Source: Alphaproteobacteria bacterium (GTDB taxonomy: Bacteria; Pseudomonadota; Alphaproteobacteria; Caulobacterales; Caulobacteraceae). From it: a DNA stretch of 64,000 bases. The stretch lies in NCBI GenBank assembly GCA_018821435.1, contig JAHJME010000017.1, positions 62,001 through 126,000 of the forward strand, read 5' to 3'. A program made the translations under genes and the position numbers. Below are positions 42,999 to 53,866 of this stretch, one piece after another. Each line of letters begins with the position of its first letter. Positions within the stretch are counted from its first letter, which is position 1. The notes beneath the pieces were generated by a model that was given only the letters and a program-made list of their open reading frames with translations, was not told the origin of the DNA and ran no database searches.

Positions 42999-44524
42999 TG
43001 GCCCCCGGGACCGGCGCGACGCGTCGGTTTTGGGGCGATCCAGATCACCGAGGCGGCGACCGCGAACACCACCGCCGTCGCCATGAACATGCGGTTGGTG
43101 GAGATCATCACCGCCTGGACCTGCACCATGCCTTCCAGCTGGCGTAGCGCCTGATCGGACGAGAGGCCTCGGCCGGTCATCAGGTCCAGCACCCGCTGCG
43201 GGTCGGGCAACACGGCGGTCAGCACGCTGCGCTGCGCCGTCGAGGTGTCGTCCCACATGGTGGTCATGATCGAGGTGGCGAACGCCGCCGCCGTCGTGCG
43301 CAGGAAGTTCTGCAGGCCGGCGGCCGCCGCGGTCTCCTCGGGCAGCACCGAGGACAGCGACAGGCTGGTGGTCGGGATGAAGAAGAACGGCATGGCGAAG
43401 CCCAGCACGAACTGCGGGATGGCGATGTCCCAGAACGTCGCGTCGGTGGTGTAGAAGCTGCGCCACAGCGCGACGCCGGCCATCCAGAACACCCCGAACG
43501 ACACCAGCATGCGCACGTCGTAGCGGCCCACCAGCTTGGCCACGATCGGCGACATGATCACCGCCAGCACGCCGTTCAGACAGCCCGCGTAGCCGGCCCA
43601 GGTGGCCGTGTAGCCCATGGTGGTCTGCAGCCAGAGTGGGATCAGAACGACACTGGCGAAGAAGGCCCCGAAGGTGAGGCTGAGGGTGATCACCCCGACG
43701 GTGAATCCCCGGTGGCGGAACACCCTGAGGTTCACGATCGGGTTCTGCGACGTCAGTTCCCAGATCAAGAACGCCGCGAAGCCGATGGCGGCGACTACCG
43801 CCAGCCCGACGATCACCGGCGAGCCGAACCAATCCAGTTCCTTGCCCTTGTCCAACATGACCTGCAGCGAGCCGACCCAGACGACCAGCAGCAGCAGGCC
43901 GACATAGTCCACCGGCACCCGCCGGGTCGCGGTGTCGTGGGCGATCAGCATCCGGTAGGCGCCGATGCCGACGATGGCGGCCACGGGAATATTGATCAGG
44001 AAGATCCAGCTCCAGTGGGCATTGTCCGAGATTATGCCCCCCAGAATGGGCCCGGCGATGGGCGCCACGACCGTGGTCATGCTCCATATCCCCAGCGCCT
44101 GGGCGCCCTTGTCCTTCGGGAAGATGTGCAGCAGCAGCGTCTGCGACATCGGCATGATCGGGCCGCCGCACAGCCCCTGGGCGATGCGGAACGCCACCAG
44201 CATGGCGAAGCTGGGCGCGAGGCCGCAGGCCAGCGAGAACAGGCCGAACCCGGCCATGCTGAACGCGAACACCCGCACCGGCCCGAACCGCTGGGCTAGC
44301 CAGCCGGTCAGCGGCACGGTGATCGCCTCGGCCACGGCATAGGAGGTGATCACCCAGGTGCCCTGTGCCGGCGACACCGCCAGGGCTCCGGCGATGTGCG
44401 GCACCGAGACGTTGGCGATGGTGGTGTCCAGCACCACCATGAAGTTGGCCAACCCCAGCAGGAGGGCGGCCCCCATGAGCCGCGCGCCGGTCAGCGGAGC
44501 CGGGCCGTCAGGCGCCTGGGACAT
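42995..44524 (-). CDS. DHA2-family MFS drug exporter (EmrB-like)
   Basis: 509 aa with about 14 helices. DHA2 motifs: LANFMVVLDTTIANVSVPHI, VITSYAVAEAITVPLTGWLA, FRIAQGLCGGPIMPMSQTLL. Works with the HlyD-type adaptor encoded 4 bp upstream (44529) and the NodT-type outer-membrane factor to pump drugs across both membranes. Last gene of the operon; convergent with ugd. Confidence 0.94.
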   Translation of the reverse strand: MSQAPDGPAPLTGARLMGAALLLGLANFMVVLDTTIANVSVPHIAGALAVSPAQGTWVITSYAVAEAITVPLTGWLAQRFGPVRVFAFSMAGFGLFSLACGLAPSFAMLVAFRIAQGLCGGPIMPMSQTLLLHIFPKDKGAQALGIWSMTTVVAPIAGPILGGIISDNAHWSWIFLINIPVAAIVGIGAYRMLIAHDTATRRVPVDYVGLLLLVVWVGSLQVMLDKGKELDWFGSPVIVGLAVVAAIGFAAFLIWELTSQNPIVNLRVFRHRGFTVGVITLSLTFGAFFASVVLIPLWLQTTMGYTATWAGYAGCLNGVLAVIMSPIVAKLVGRYDVRMLVSFGVFWMAGVALWRSFYTTDATFWDIAIPQFVLGFAMPFFFIPTTSLSLSSVLPEETAAAAGLQNFLRTTAAAFATSIMTTMWDDTSTAQRSVLTAVLPDPQRVLDLMTGRGLSSDQALRQLEGMVQVQAVMISTNRMFMATAVVFAVAASVIWIAPKPTRRAGPGGH

Positions 44525-44528
44525 GGGC

Positions 44529-45653
44529 TTAGGCTCCGATGTCGATTTCGGCCGTCATGGACAGCCCCACCCGCAACGGATGCTCGGCCAGTTCCTTGGG
44601 GTCCAGGGCGATGCGCACCGGCACGCGCTGGACCACCTTGATCCAGTTGCCGGTGGCGTTCTGGGCCGGGATGACCGCGAACGCCGAGCCCGTGCCGCCA
44701 GAGAAGCCGACGATCCGGCCGTGGAACTTCACGCCCGAACCGTAGAGGTCGCTGGTCAGGGTCACCGGTTGGCCGATGCGCACCTTGCGCAGCTGCCCTT
44801 CCTTGAAGTTGGCGTCCACATAGGCCCGCTGGACCGGCACCACGGTCATCAGCACCGCGCCGGGCTGTACCCGCTGGCCCACCTCGATGGCGTTGCGGGC
44901 CACGATACCGTCGGTCGGCGCGCGGATGACGGTGCGGCTCAGGTCCAGCTCGGCCTGGGCCAGGCGGGTGCGGGCGGCGGCGACCTCGGGGTTCGAGGCG
45001 ACGTCGCCGCCGGCGACCAGGACATTGGCGGCCTTCTGCTGCTCGCCGGCCGCGATCGCGTTGGCGCGGGCCTGGGCCACGGCCGCGCGGGCGGTCGTCA
45101 GCTGCGTCTCGGCGGCGGTCAGCTCGTCGCCGGACACCGCACCGGCGCCGGCCAGGCCCTTGCGGCGGCCATACTCCACCTGGGCGCGGCGCAGTTGCGC
45201 GTCGGCGGCGGCGATGTCGGAGGTTCGGGCGTCGGTCTGGGCGGCCAGCGCGCGGTCGTTGGCGAAGTACTGCCGGACCCGGCGCTCGGCTTGGTCCAGG
45301 TCGGCGCTGGCGCGATCGACGGCCAGCCGGTAGTCCGCAGGGTCGATCACGGCCAGCACCTGGCCCTTCTTCACCGGCAGGGTCTCGTAGATCGGCGCCT
45401 GGATCAGCGGCCCGCTGACCAGGGCGGTGACCTGGACACTGCTGGCCTGGACGTAGGCGTTGTCGGTCTCCACGTGGCGTGAGCCGACCAGCAGCCAGTA
45501 GGCCACGTAGATCAGCCCGGCCACGGCGACGACCGCCGCCAGGCTCAGCAGGAGGCGGATGCGCCGGCCGCGCTGGGGATTCGCGGCCGGCGCTGAGGCG
45601 GAAGGCGCTCGGGGGGTAGCGGCTTCCGCCGTGGGGCCTTGGTCTAGGGCCAT
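44529..45653 (-). CDS. HlyD-family membrane-fusion adaptor (EmrA-like)
   Basis: 374 aa from ATG 45653. Cytosolic N-terminus, one membrane anchor (LLLSLAAVVAVAGLIYVAYW), VETDNAYVQASSVQVTALVS barrel-sandwich start typical of EmrA, a coiled-coil hairpin (about 125-230), lipoyl half-motif TVIRAPTDGIVARNAIEVGQ. Bridges the EmrB-like pump to the outer-membrane factor. Middle gene of the operon, 28 bp after the NodT-type gene. Confidence 0.94.
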   Translation of the reverse strand: MALDQGPTAEAATPRAPSASAPAANPQRGRRIRLLLSLAAVVAVAGLIYVAYWLLVGSRHVETDNAYVQASSVQVTALVSGPLIQAPIYETLPVKKGQVLAVIDPADYRLAVDRASADLDQAERRVRQYFANDRALAAQTDARTSDIAAADAQLRRAQVEYGRRKGLAGAGAVSGDELTAAETQLTTARAAVAQARANAIAAGEQQKAANVLVAGGDVASNPEVAAARTRLAQAELDLSRTVIRAPTDGIVARNAIEVGQRVQPGAVLMTVVPVQRAYVDANFKEGQLRKVRIGQPVTLTSDLYGSGVKFHGRIVGFSGGTGSAFAVIPAQNATGNWIKVVQRVPVRIALDPKELAEHPLRVGLSMTAEIDIGA

Positions 45654-45681
45654 GGTGTGGACTTTCGGGAGAGCGATGGGG

Positions 45682-47091
45682 TTAGGCGCGGAAGCCGCCG
45701 CCGAGGGCGCGGACGAGGCTGGCGTCGAGGGTGAGGGCGCGGGCCTCGAGCTGGGCCACCGCGCGGCGTTGGGCGATGACCGCATCCTCCGCGGTCAGCA
45801 GGGTGAGGTACGAGGTCAGGCCACCCTCGTAGCGCAGGCGCGCCACGCGATAGGCCTGCTCGCCGGAGGTCAGACTCTCGCGCGCAGCGCCCAGGCGGGC
45901 CTGCAGCGCGCGCTGGCCGGCGGCGGCGTCCGCCACCTCCTGCAGCGCCTGGACGAGGGTCCGGTCATAGGCCGCGACGGCCAGGTCGTAGTCGGCGCGG
46001 GCGCCGCGATAGGCGCCGTCCAGCCGGCCACCGTCGAAGATCGGCAGGCTGATCGCCGCGCCGGCCTGGCCGATGTCCGAGCCGGAGCTGGCCAGATTGT
46101 TCAGGCCCAGCGACTGGAGACCGATGAAGGCCGCCAGATTCACGTTCGGGTAGAAACCGGCCCGCGCCACGTCGATCCGCTTCGCCGCGGCCTCGGCCCG
46201 CAGGCGAGCCGCCTGCAGGTCGGGCCGGCGGCCCAGCAACTCGGCGGCGAGGTTGGACGGCAGGCCGAAGCCGGCCTTGGGCTGAGCGTTGGGGCGGATC
46301 AACGTCAGGCCGCGATCCGGCCCCTGCCCGGCCAAGGCGGCCAGCTGGTTGCGGACCACCGCCAGCTGTTCGTCCAGGGCGGCGAGGTCCTGGCGAGCGG
46401 CGGCAGCGGCGGCGCGCGCCTGGTCCGCCTCGCCGGGGTTGGCCGCCCCGCCGGTGACGCGCCGCGCCACCAGATCGGCCGAGGCCTGGCGGTTGGTGAG
46501 CGCCGCGTCGGCGGCGTCGTGCTCGGCGTTCAGCGCGGCGAAGTCGGCATAGGCGCCGGCCACGGCGGTGGTCAGCGCCAGCCGCGCCTCGGCCGCGTCC
46601 ATCCGCGCCGCGTCGGCCTCGGAGGTCGCCGCCTTCAGCGCCGCGCGATTCCGGCCCCAGAGATCCAGGTCGTAGCTGAAGTCCAGGGTGGCGCGGCCGG
46701 TGTCGTTGTAGCCGCGCGGGACGAACTGGGCCGGGATGCCGTTGTTGTAGGACTGCTTGCTCTCGGCGGCCTGGGCGTTCGCCGCGATCCCCGGCAGGGT
46801 CGCGGCCCGCGCCTGGCGGCTCCGGGCGTCGGCGGCGCGCAGACGGGCCGCCGCTTCGGCCAGACTGGGAGACCCGGCCAGCGCCTCGTCCATCAGCTCA
46901 TCCAGCTGCGGGTCGGCATAGGCGCTCCACCAGCGGTCGGCGGGCCACGCCGCCTCCGGCGCCTGGAAGCTGCGCGCGGTGGCGAAGCTTTCGGCCGGCG
47001 CCGCCTTGGGCGCATCCGGGAGCTTGGGAATGGTGGCGCATCCGGCCAGCGCCGCGGCGCCGGCCATCAGGCCCATGATCGAACGGGACAT
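45682..47091 (-). CDS. NodT-type outer-membrane efflux lipoprotein
   Basis: 469 aa TolC-superfamily protein with a lipobox ALAG-C18. Features: WWSAYADPQLDELMDEAL, FDLSYDLDLWG-type segment (LDFSYDLDLWGRNRAALKA), RRPDLQAARLRAEAAAKRID, and ISLPIFDGGRLDGAYRGARA near the C-terminal repeat. Forms the outer-membrane channel of the EmrAB-like pump. First gene of the operon; its start is 51 bp from the probable TetR operator at 47142-47160. Confidence 0.94.
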   Translation of the reverse strand: MSRSIMGLMAGAAALAGCATIPKLPDAPKAAPAESFATARSFQAPEAAWPADRWWSAYADPQLDELMDEALAGSPSLAEAAARLRAADARSRQARAATLPGIAANAQAAESKQSYNNGIPAQFVPRGYNDTGRATLDFSYDLDLWGRNRAALKAATSEADAARMDAAEARLALTTAVAGAYADFAALNAEHDAADAALTNRQASADLVARRVTGGAANPGEADQARAAAAAARQDLAALDEQLAVVRNQLAALAGQGPDRGLTLIRPNAQPKAGFGLPSNLAAELLGRRPDLQAARLRAEAAAKRIDVARAGFYPNVNLAAFIGLQSLGLNNLASSGSDIGQAGAAISLPIFDGGRLDGAYRGARADYDLAVAAYDRTLVQALQEVADAAAGQRALQARLGAARESLTSGEQAYRVARLRYEGGLTSYLTLLTAEDAVIAQRRAVAQLEARALTLDASLVRALGGGFRA

Positions 47092-47141
47092 ATCTGCGCC
47101 TCGGGGAGGAGTGGCGACCGCGACGGTTCGAACGCTTGATC

Positions 47142-47160
47142 TGACCGTACGGTACGGTCA
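47142..47160. promoter_or_regulatory. Perfect palindromic operator in the efflux/TetR divergent spacer
   Basis: TGACCGTAC-G-GTACGGTCA is a perfect 9-bp inverted repeat with a 1-bp centre, placed between the divergent efflux operon and tetR gene and directly followed by TATATT. The size and symmetry suit a TetR dimer, implying repression of both directions. Confidence 0.85.
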
Positions 47161-47210
47161 TATATTGCCGGTAGCTGGACGCCGTCAAGGCAGGGCTTTA
47201 GGAAAATGCG

Positions 47211-47828
47211 ATGTCCGTGGCGCCGACGATCACGAAACGGGAAGACCGGCGCGAGACCATCCTCGACGTCGCGCGCGAGTGTTTCCTGGCCGAGGGCTTC
47301 GCCGCCACCTCGATGTCGACCATCGCCGCCCGCCTCGGCGGGTCGAAGGGCACGCTCTACAACTACTTCAAGAGCAAGGAAGAGCTCTTCGCCGCCATGA
47401 TGCAGCGCACCTGCGCCGAGCTGCAGGCGACCCTGTTCGACGTCGGCCCCGAGGCGGGCGACACCGAGGCCAAGCTGGCCCACTTCGCGCGCGGCTTCCT
47501 CAATCACCTGATGACGCCGGAGGCCATCGCCATCCAGCGGGTGGTGGTGTCCGAGAGCGAGCGGTTTCCTGAGCTGGGGCGCGTCTTCTACGAAAGCGGC
47601 CCCAAGATCGTGCTGGGCCGGATCGGGGCCTATCTGGAAGAGCTGATGGCGGCGGGCCGGCTGCGCCGCACCGATCCCATCGTCGCCGCCCAGCACTTCA
47701 AGGACCTAGCGATCTCGGGGGTCTACTGGCCCCACATGTGGGGCGTGGCCGCCGCGCCGACGCCGGCGCAGTTCGACCAGCAGGTCACGCGCGCGGTCGA
47801 CACGTTCCTGCGCGCCTACGCGCCCTGA
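47211..47828 (+). CDS. TetR/AcrR-family repressor of the efflux operon
   Basis: 205 aa. N-terminal HTH: RRETILDVARECFLAEGFAA, SMSTIAARLGGSKGTLYNYF, KSKEELFAAMM. The C-terminal part (PELGRVFYESGPKIVLGRIG) is the ligand-binding helical domain of the AcrR group. Divergent from the NodT-EmrA-EmrB operon with a palindrome between, so it most likely represses that operon and itself, and responds to a pump substrate. Confidence 0.93.
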   Translation: MSVAPTITKREDRRETILDVARECFLAEGFAATSMSTIAARLGGSKGTLYNYFKSKEELFAAMMQRTCAELQATLFDVGPEAGDTEAKLAHFARGFLNHLMTPEAIAIQRVVVSESERFPELGRVFYESGPKIVLGRIGAYLEELMAAGRLRRTDPIVAAQHFKDLAISGVYWPHMWGVAAAPTPAQFDQQVTRAVDTFLRAYAP

Positions 47829-47852
47829 GCGGAGCGCGGAACGCTGGGGCGG

Positions 47853-48014
47853 CTAGAAGCCGACGCCCGGCGCGCTGACGACGGCTTCGGCGATCCAGAC
47901 GAGGCCCGCCCAGAAGGCGGCGCCCATGAGGCCGACGAAAGCGAGACAGGCGATACAGCGCGCGGGGCGCTCCACCTGCCGCGCCACGCCAAGGATGGCG
48001 AGGTCGCGACGCAT
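47853..48014 (-). CDS. Small predicted membrane protein
   Basis: 53 aa from ATG 48014, preceded by GGGAGAG, a good ribosome site. MRRDLAILGVARQVERPARC then one hydrophobic helix (LAFVGLMGAAFWAGLVWIAE). A longer in-frame version to 48086 exists but lacks a ribosome site. No family recognised. Convergent with tetR. Confidence 0.55.
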   Translation of the reverse strand: MRRDLAILGVARQVERPARCIACLAFVGLMGAAFWAGLVWIAEAVVSAPGVGF

Positions 48015-48299
48015 ATTTCTCTCCCAAACAGCTCTTATTTTACGTCGATCCGGGTCGAGCCGGTCGATTTGTGACGACGATGACACAAGATTTTACCCTT
48101 TGCTAGGGTTGCTGCACGTCTGCTGACGCAGGGTCAGCGCGGGCGATCTGGCGTTGTGGGGGCGCGTTCAGACAGACGCGAAGCGCCGCGATCTCACCAA
48201 AGCCAGCACGTTCGAAGCTTTCCGGCGACATTCGGGTCATCAGGCACAGCTAGCGCCCGCGCGCCGCCACACGGTCGAAGTCCGCCGCGTCGTAGGAGG
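48015..48299. other. 285-bp intergenic region upstream of the small membrane gene and downstream of glmM
   Basis: Contains TAAAAT (minus strand, complement of ATTTTA) about 24 and about 80 bp upstream of the small membrane gene, possible -10 elements. I see no coding frame with a ribosome site and no strong terminator for glmM. Confidence 0.4.
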
Positions 48300-49652
48300 C
48301 TAGGCCGCCGCCTTCTTCACAGCGCCGGCGATGTCCTTAATCACCTGATTGACCAGCTTCTCGTCGTCGGCCTCGGCCATGATGCGGATGAGCGGCTCGG
48401 TGCCGGACGCGCGGACCACCAGGCGGCCCGTGCCGGTCAGCCGCTGCTCGGCGTCGGCCATCACGGCCTTCACCTGGTCGTTCTCCAGCGGCTTGCCGCC
48501 GGTGAAGCGCACATTCTCCAGCTTCTGCGGCACCGGCTCGAACTGGCGGGCCAGGGCGCTCATCGGCTGGTCGCTCTCCTTCAGCACCGCCAGCACCTGC
48601 AGCGCGGCCAGCAGGCCGTCGCCGGTGGTGGAGAAGTCCGACAGGATCAGATGGCCCGACTGTTCGCCGCCGACGTTGAAGTCGCCCTGGCGCATGCGGG
48701 CCATCACATAGCGGTCGCCCACCTGGGTGCGCTCCAGCTTCAGGTCCTTGCTGGCCAGGAAGCGCTCCAGGCCCAGGTTCGACATCACCGTGGCGACCAC
48801 GCCGCCGCCGCGCAGCTTGTCCCGCCGCGCCCAGTCGGCCGCGATCAGCGCCATGATCTGGTCGCCGTCGATGACCGTACCCTTCTCGTCGCAGATCACC
48901 AGCCGGTCCGCGTCGCCATCCAGAGCGATGCCGATGTCGGCGCGGTATTCCTTCACCGCCCGCTGCATGGCGGCCGGGTGGGTCGAGCCGCACTCCTGGT
49001 TGATGTTGAAGCCGTTCGGCTCGACGCCGACGCGGATCACCTCGGCGCCCAGCTCGTGCAGCGCCTCGGGCGCCACCTTGTAGGCCGCGCCGTTGGCGCA
49101 ATCGATGACGATGCGCATGCCCGACAGGCTGAGCCGGCGGGGGAACGTGGCCTTGGCGATCTCGATGTAGCGGGCCTGGCTGTCGTCGATCCGCTGCACC
49201 CGGCCCAGGGCCGTGGGCGAGGCCAGGTTCTGCTGCAAGCCCTCGTCCATCAGGGCCTCGATCTCCAGCTCCTTCTCGTCCGACAGCTTGTAGCCGTCGG
49301 GACCGAACAGCTTGATGCCGTTGTCAGAGAAGGTGTTGTGCGAAGCCGAGATCATCACGCCCAGGTCCGCGCGCAAGCTGCGGGTCATCATCGCCACGCC
49401 CGGCGTCGGCAGCGGGCCGAACAGGCGCACGTCCATCCCCACGCTGGTGAAGCCCGCCACCAAGGCCGGCTCGATCATGTAGCCGGACAGGCGCGTGTCC
49501 TTGCCGATCACCACCAGGTGGCGGCGCTCGTCGCCCGACATGAACATCTTGCCCGCGGCCATGCCGACCCGCAGGGCGACCTCGGCCGTCATGGGATGGC
49601 GATTGGCCTCGCCCCGGATGCCGTCGGTGCCGAAATAGGCGCGCTTACTCAT
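48300..49652 (-). CDS. glmM: Phosphoglucosamine mutase
   Basis: 450 aa. [12 protein letters not shown] at 6-17 is the GlmM start signature; catalytic Ser S104 in [13 protein letters not shown]; metal loop [24 protein letters not shown]-terminal [14 protein letters not shown]. Converts glucosamine-6-P to glucosamine-1-P for UDP-GlcNAc. Divergent from glmS, placing two consecutive steps of amino-sugar synthesis back to back with 151 bp between. Confidence 0.97.
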   Translation of the reverse strand: MSKRAYFGTDGIRGEANRHPMTAEVALRVGMAAGKMFMSGDERRHLVVIGKDTRLSGYMIEPALVAGFTSVGMDVRLFGPLPTPGVAMMTRSLRADLGVMISASHNTFSDNGIKLFGPDGYKLSDEKELEIEALMDEGLQQNLASPTALGRVQRIDDSQARYIEIAKATFPRRLSLSGMRIVIDCANGAAYKVAPEALHELGAEVIRVGVEPNGFNINQECGSTHPAAMQRAVKEYRADIGIALDGDADRLVICDEKGTVIDGDQIMALIAADWARRDKLRGGGVVATVMSNLGLERFLASKDLKLERTQVGDRYVMARMRQGDFNVGGEQSGHLILSDFSTTGDGLLAALQVLAVLKESDQPMSALARQFEPVPQKLENVRFTGGKPLENDQVKAVMADAEQRLTGTGRLVVRASGTEPLIRIMAEADDEKLVNQVIKDIAGAVKKAAA

Positions 49653-49803
49653 GTGGATGCTCGTCGCAGGTGGTCGGTGGGACGGAAGGGGAAACGATCC
49701 GAAGCAGACTTTTAGTCGCAGCAACCTTGGCTGATGTTAAAGCGCCGCAATCGCGGGCGAAACCGCATGGGATTCGCCTTACCACAAAGGATACCCAGGC
49801 CAC

Positions 49804-51624
<1,821 letters not shown>

Positions 51625-51633
51625 CGACCAAAG

Positions 51634-51662
51634 AAAAACGGCCGTCCCCGGAGGGACGGCCG
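51634..51662 (-). terminator. Intrinsic terminator for the Ala-rich lipoprotein gene
   Basis: CGGCCGTCCC (51639-51648) and GGGACGGCCG (51653-51662) form a 10-bp stem with a 4-nt loop. On the minus strand it is followed by TTTTT (complement of 51634-51638), so it ends the lipoprotein transcript; on the plus strand it may also help end glmS, though without a T-run. Confidence 0.85.
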
Positions 51663-51689
51663 CTTCCAGCAATCTCGTGGAGAGAAAGC

Positions 51690-51950
51690 TTACTTCTTTT
51701 CCGGCTCGGCCGGAGCGGCCGGAGCAGCGGCCGACATCGCGCCAGCGTCGGCGGCGGGGGCGGCAGCGGCGTCAGCGGCCGGCGCAGCGGCAGCCGAAGC
51801 AGCGGCCGAGTCAGCGGAGGCGGCGGCGGAATCAGCCGAGGCGGCGGCGGCGTCGGCGGCGGCCGGCGCGGCCTCTTCCTTCTTTTGGCAAGCGGCCAGG
51901 CTCAGAGCCATGACACCGGCAGTGGCGATCGTCAGAATGCGAAGCTTCAT
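51690..51950 (-). CDS. Small Ala/Ser-rich lipoprotein
   Basis: 86 aa. Signal peptide and lipobox LSLAA-C21 (MKLRILTIATAGVMALSLAA). The mature part after KKEEAAP is a low-complexity Ala/Ser/Asp/Pro tail with two SADSAAA repeats and AAPAADA units, ending PEKK. Probably an unfolded, surface- or periplasm-exposed anchor chain. Divergent from galU, convergent with glmS. No specific function can be assigned. Confidence 0.8.
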   Translation of the reverse strand: MKLRILTIATAGVMALSLAACQKKEEAAPAAADAAAASADSAAASADSAAASAAAAPAADAAAAPAADAGAMSAAAPAAPAEPEKK

Positions 51951-52120
51951 TTGAGTAGGCTCCCCTGGGGGTGAATCCCCGGCAATCCAACCCTACACAA
52001 CTTCGTGCGATCTCAAAATCGTGATCGTGTCCTTGTCGCCAAAATTTCTCGCCGTGCATCGACGGAACGCATTAGGGGAACGCTGGACTTCAGTGGCCGC
52101 GGGTATTCGGAGGGTTTTCG

Positions 52121-52990
52121 ATGGGCAAGCGCGTGAGGAAGGCTGTTCTGCCGGTGGCGGGGCTCGGAACACGGGTTCTCCCCGGCGCGAAGACGACGCC
52201 GAAGAACATGCTCAACATCGTGGACAGGCCGATCCTCAGCTACATCGTCGAGGAAGCCCGCGCCGCCGGCATCGAGCACTTCGTCTTCATCGTCGGCCGC
52301 GGCCAGGGGGCCATCGAGGATTACTTCGACGGCAATCCCGAGATCGAGGGCATCCTGGAGGCCAAGGGGAAGCTCGACATCCTGGCCGAGGTGCGCCGGG
52401 ACCTGCCGCAGCCCGGTCAGATGAGCTTCATCCGCCAGATGGCGCCGCTGGGCCTGGGCCATGCGGTCTGGTGCGCCCGCGACGTGATCGGCGACGAGCC
52501 GTTCGCGGTGATGCTGCCCGACATGCTGATGATGGCGAAGACGCCGACCCTGGCCCAGGCGGTCGCCGCCTACGACGAGAAAGGCGGCAACATCGTCGTC
52601 GTCGAGCCCGCCCCGCCCGGCGAGGCGCACAAATACGGCATCGTCGCCCTGGATGGGCAGGACGGTCGCCTGAACCGCATGACCGGCATGGTCGAGAAGC
52701 CGGCGCCGGGGACAGAGCCCTCGAACCTCTTCATCTCGGGGCGCTACATCCTGCAGCCCGAGATCTTCGAGATCCTGGAGACCCAGGAGCGCGGCGCGGG
52801 CGGCGAGATCCAGCTGACCGACGGCATGTTCAACCTGATGAAGACCCAGGACTTCCACGCCCTGGAGTACGAGGGGACCACCTACGACTGCGGCGACAAG
52901 ATCGGCCTGCTGCGCGCCAACGTCGCCTTCGCCCTCGCCCGCCCCGACCTCGCCGCCGATGCGCGCAAGGCCATCATGGCCCTGCTGTAG
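52121..52990 (+). CDS. galU: UTP-glucose-1-phosphate uridylyltransferase
   Basis: 289 aa. Nucleotide site LPVAGLGTRVLPGAKTTPKN, in which the common PKEML reads PKNML (N29 instead of Glu), FVFIVGRGQGAIEDYFD, GLGHAVWCARD, and VEKPAPGTEPSNLFISGRYI. Makes UDP-glucose, the substrate of the Ugd encoded at 41700. SDR-type gene follows after 6 bp. Confidence 0.95.
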   Translation: MGKRVRKAVLPVAGLGTRVLPGAKTTPKNMLNIVDRPILSYIVEEARAAGIEHFVFIVGRGQGAIEDYFDGNPEIEGILEAKGKLDILAEVRRDLPQPGQMSFIRQMAPLGLGHAVWCARDVIGDEPFAVMLPDMLMMAKTPTLAQAVAAYDEKGGNIVVVEPAPPGEAHKYGIVALDGQDGRLNRMTGMVEKPAPGTEPSNLFISGRYILQPEIFEILETQERGAGGEIQLTDGMFNLMKTQDFHALEYEGTTYDCGDKIGLLRANVAFALARPDLAADARKAIMALL

Positions 52991-52996
52991 GGGCCG

Positions 52997-53866
52997 ATGC
53001 AGCTCTTCCTCTTCGGCTACGGCTTCTCCGGGCGGGCGCTGGCCCGGCGGATGGCCGCGAAGGGCTGGGCGGTCACCGCGACCTTCCGTGACGCCGCCGG
53101 CGCCGCGCGCATCGCCGCCGACGGCCATCGGGGCGTGTCGCTCGACGATCGCCAGGCGGTGACCGACGCGTTGGCGACGACCCAGGCCCTGCTGATCACC
53201 GCGCCGCCGGGACCCCAGGGCTGCCCCGGCCTCAACAGCCTGGTCGGCCCGCTGGCCGAGGCCGGCGCGTTCCCCGACTGGACCGGCTACCTCTCCACCA
53301 CCGGCGTCTACGGCGACCGGCGCGGCGGTTGGGTCACCGAGCGGAGCCGGCTGGCCGCGCAATCCGTCGAGGCCGCCCGCCGCGTCGGCGCGGAGCGGGA
53401 CTGGTGGGAAGTGGGTCGCGGCATGGGCCTGACGGTCTGCACGTTCCGACTGCCCGGCATCTACGGCCCGGGTCGCTCGGCCTTTGACCGCCTACGCGAG
53501 GGTCGCGCCCGGCGGATCGTGGCGGAGGGTCAGGTGTTCTCCCGCATCCACGTGGACGACCTAGCCGCCGGACTGGAAGCCTCCATCGCCCGGCCCCGCG
53601 CTGGGGCCGCCTACAATCTCTGCGACGATGAACCGGCGCCGAACAGCGAGGTGCTGGCCTATGCGGCTGGCCTGCTGGGCATCGAACCCCCGCCCGCGAT
53701 CGCCCTGGCCGACGCCGAACTCTCTCCCGCCGCCATGCGCTTCTACGCCGAGAGCAAGCGCGTCTCGAACGCCCTGGCCAAGGCGGAACTGGGCTGGCGG
53801 CCGATGTACCCGACGTATCGCGAGGGGTTGGCGGCGATTCTTGCTCCCCCGTTGGGGAGGAATTAG
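52997..53866 (+). CDS. NAD-dependent epimerase/dehydratase (extended SDR, YeeZ-like)
   Basis: 289 aa. N-terminal Rossmann motif FGYGFSGRALA, a YLSTTGVYGDRRGGWVTE stretch typical of YeeZ-type proteins, LPGIYGPGRSAFDRL and FSRIHVDDLAAGLEA. Follows galU by 6 bp, so probably co-transcribed; a nucleotide-sugar or metabolite-repair role is possible. The last codons (APPLGRN then stop) are supplied by a copy of the intergenic repeat palindrome (53842-53864). Confidence 0.88.
   Translation: MQLFLFGYGFSGRALARRMAAKGWAVTATFRDAAGAARIAADGHRGVSLDDRQAVTDALATTQALLITAPPGPQGCPGLNSLVGPLAEAGAFPDWTGYLSTTGVYGDRRGGWVTERSRLAAQSVEAARRVGAERDWWEVGRGMGLTVCTFRLPGIYGPGRSAFDRLREGRARRIVAEGQVFSRIHVDDLAAGLEASIARPRAGAAYNLCDDEPAPNSEVLAYAAGLLGIEPPPAIALADAELSPAAMRFYAESKRVSNALAKAELGWRPMYPTYREGLAAILAPPLGRN
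53842..53864. repeat. Single intergenic-repeat palindrome forming the end of an SDR gene
   Basis: CTCCCCCGTTGGGGAG (53844-53859) plus GAATT matches the outer palindrome of the repeat at 11758-11866 (one base different, A to T in the centre). Here it encodes the last residues of the SDR protein and provides TTAG, which contains the stops of both convergent genes. Confidence 0.75.

Noticed and set aside
41592..44171. Very long open frame on the minus strand across ugd and the efflux genes
   Set aside because: Its protein is His/Gly/Ala/Arg/Asp-biased, has no family match and is antisense to ugd; such frames are common shadows in high-GC DNA.
49653..49803. glmS ribozyme/riboswitch
   Set aside because: The spacer is only 151 bp, contains no recognisable glmS ribozyme core, and this class is largely from Firmicutes.
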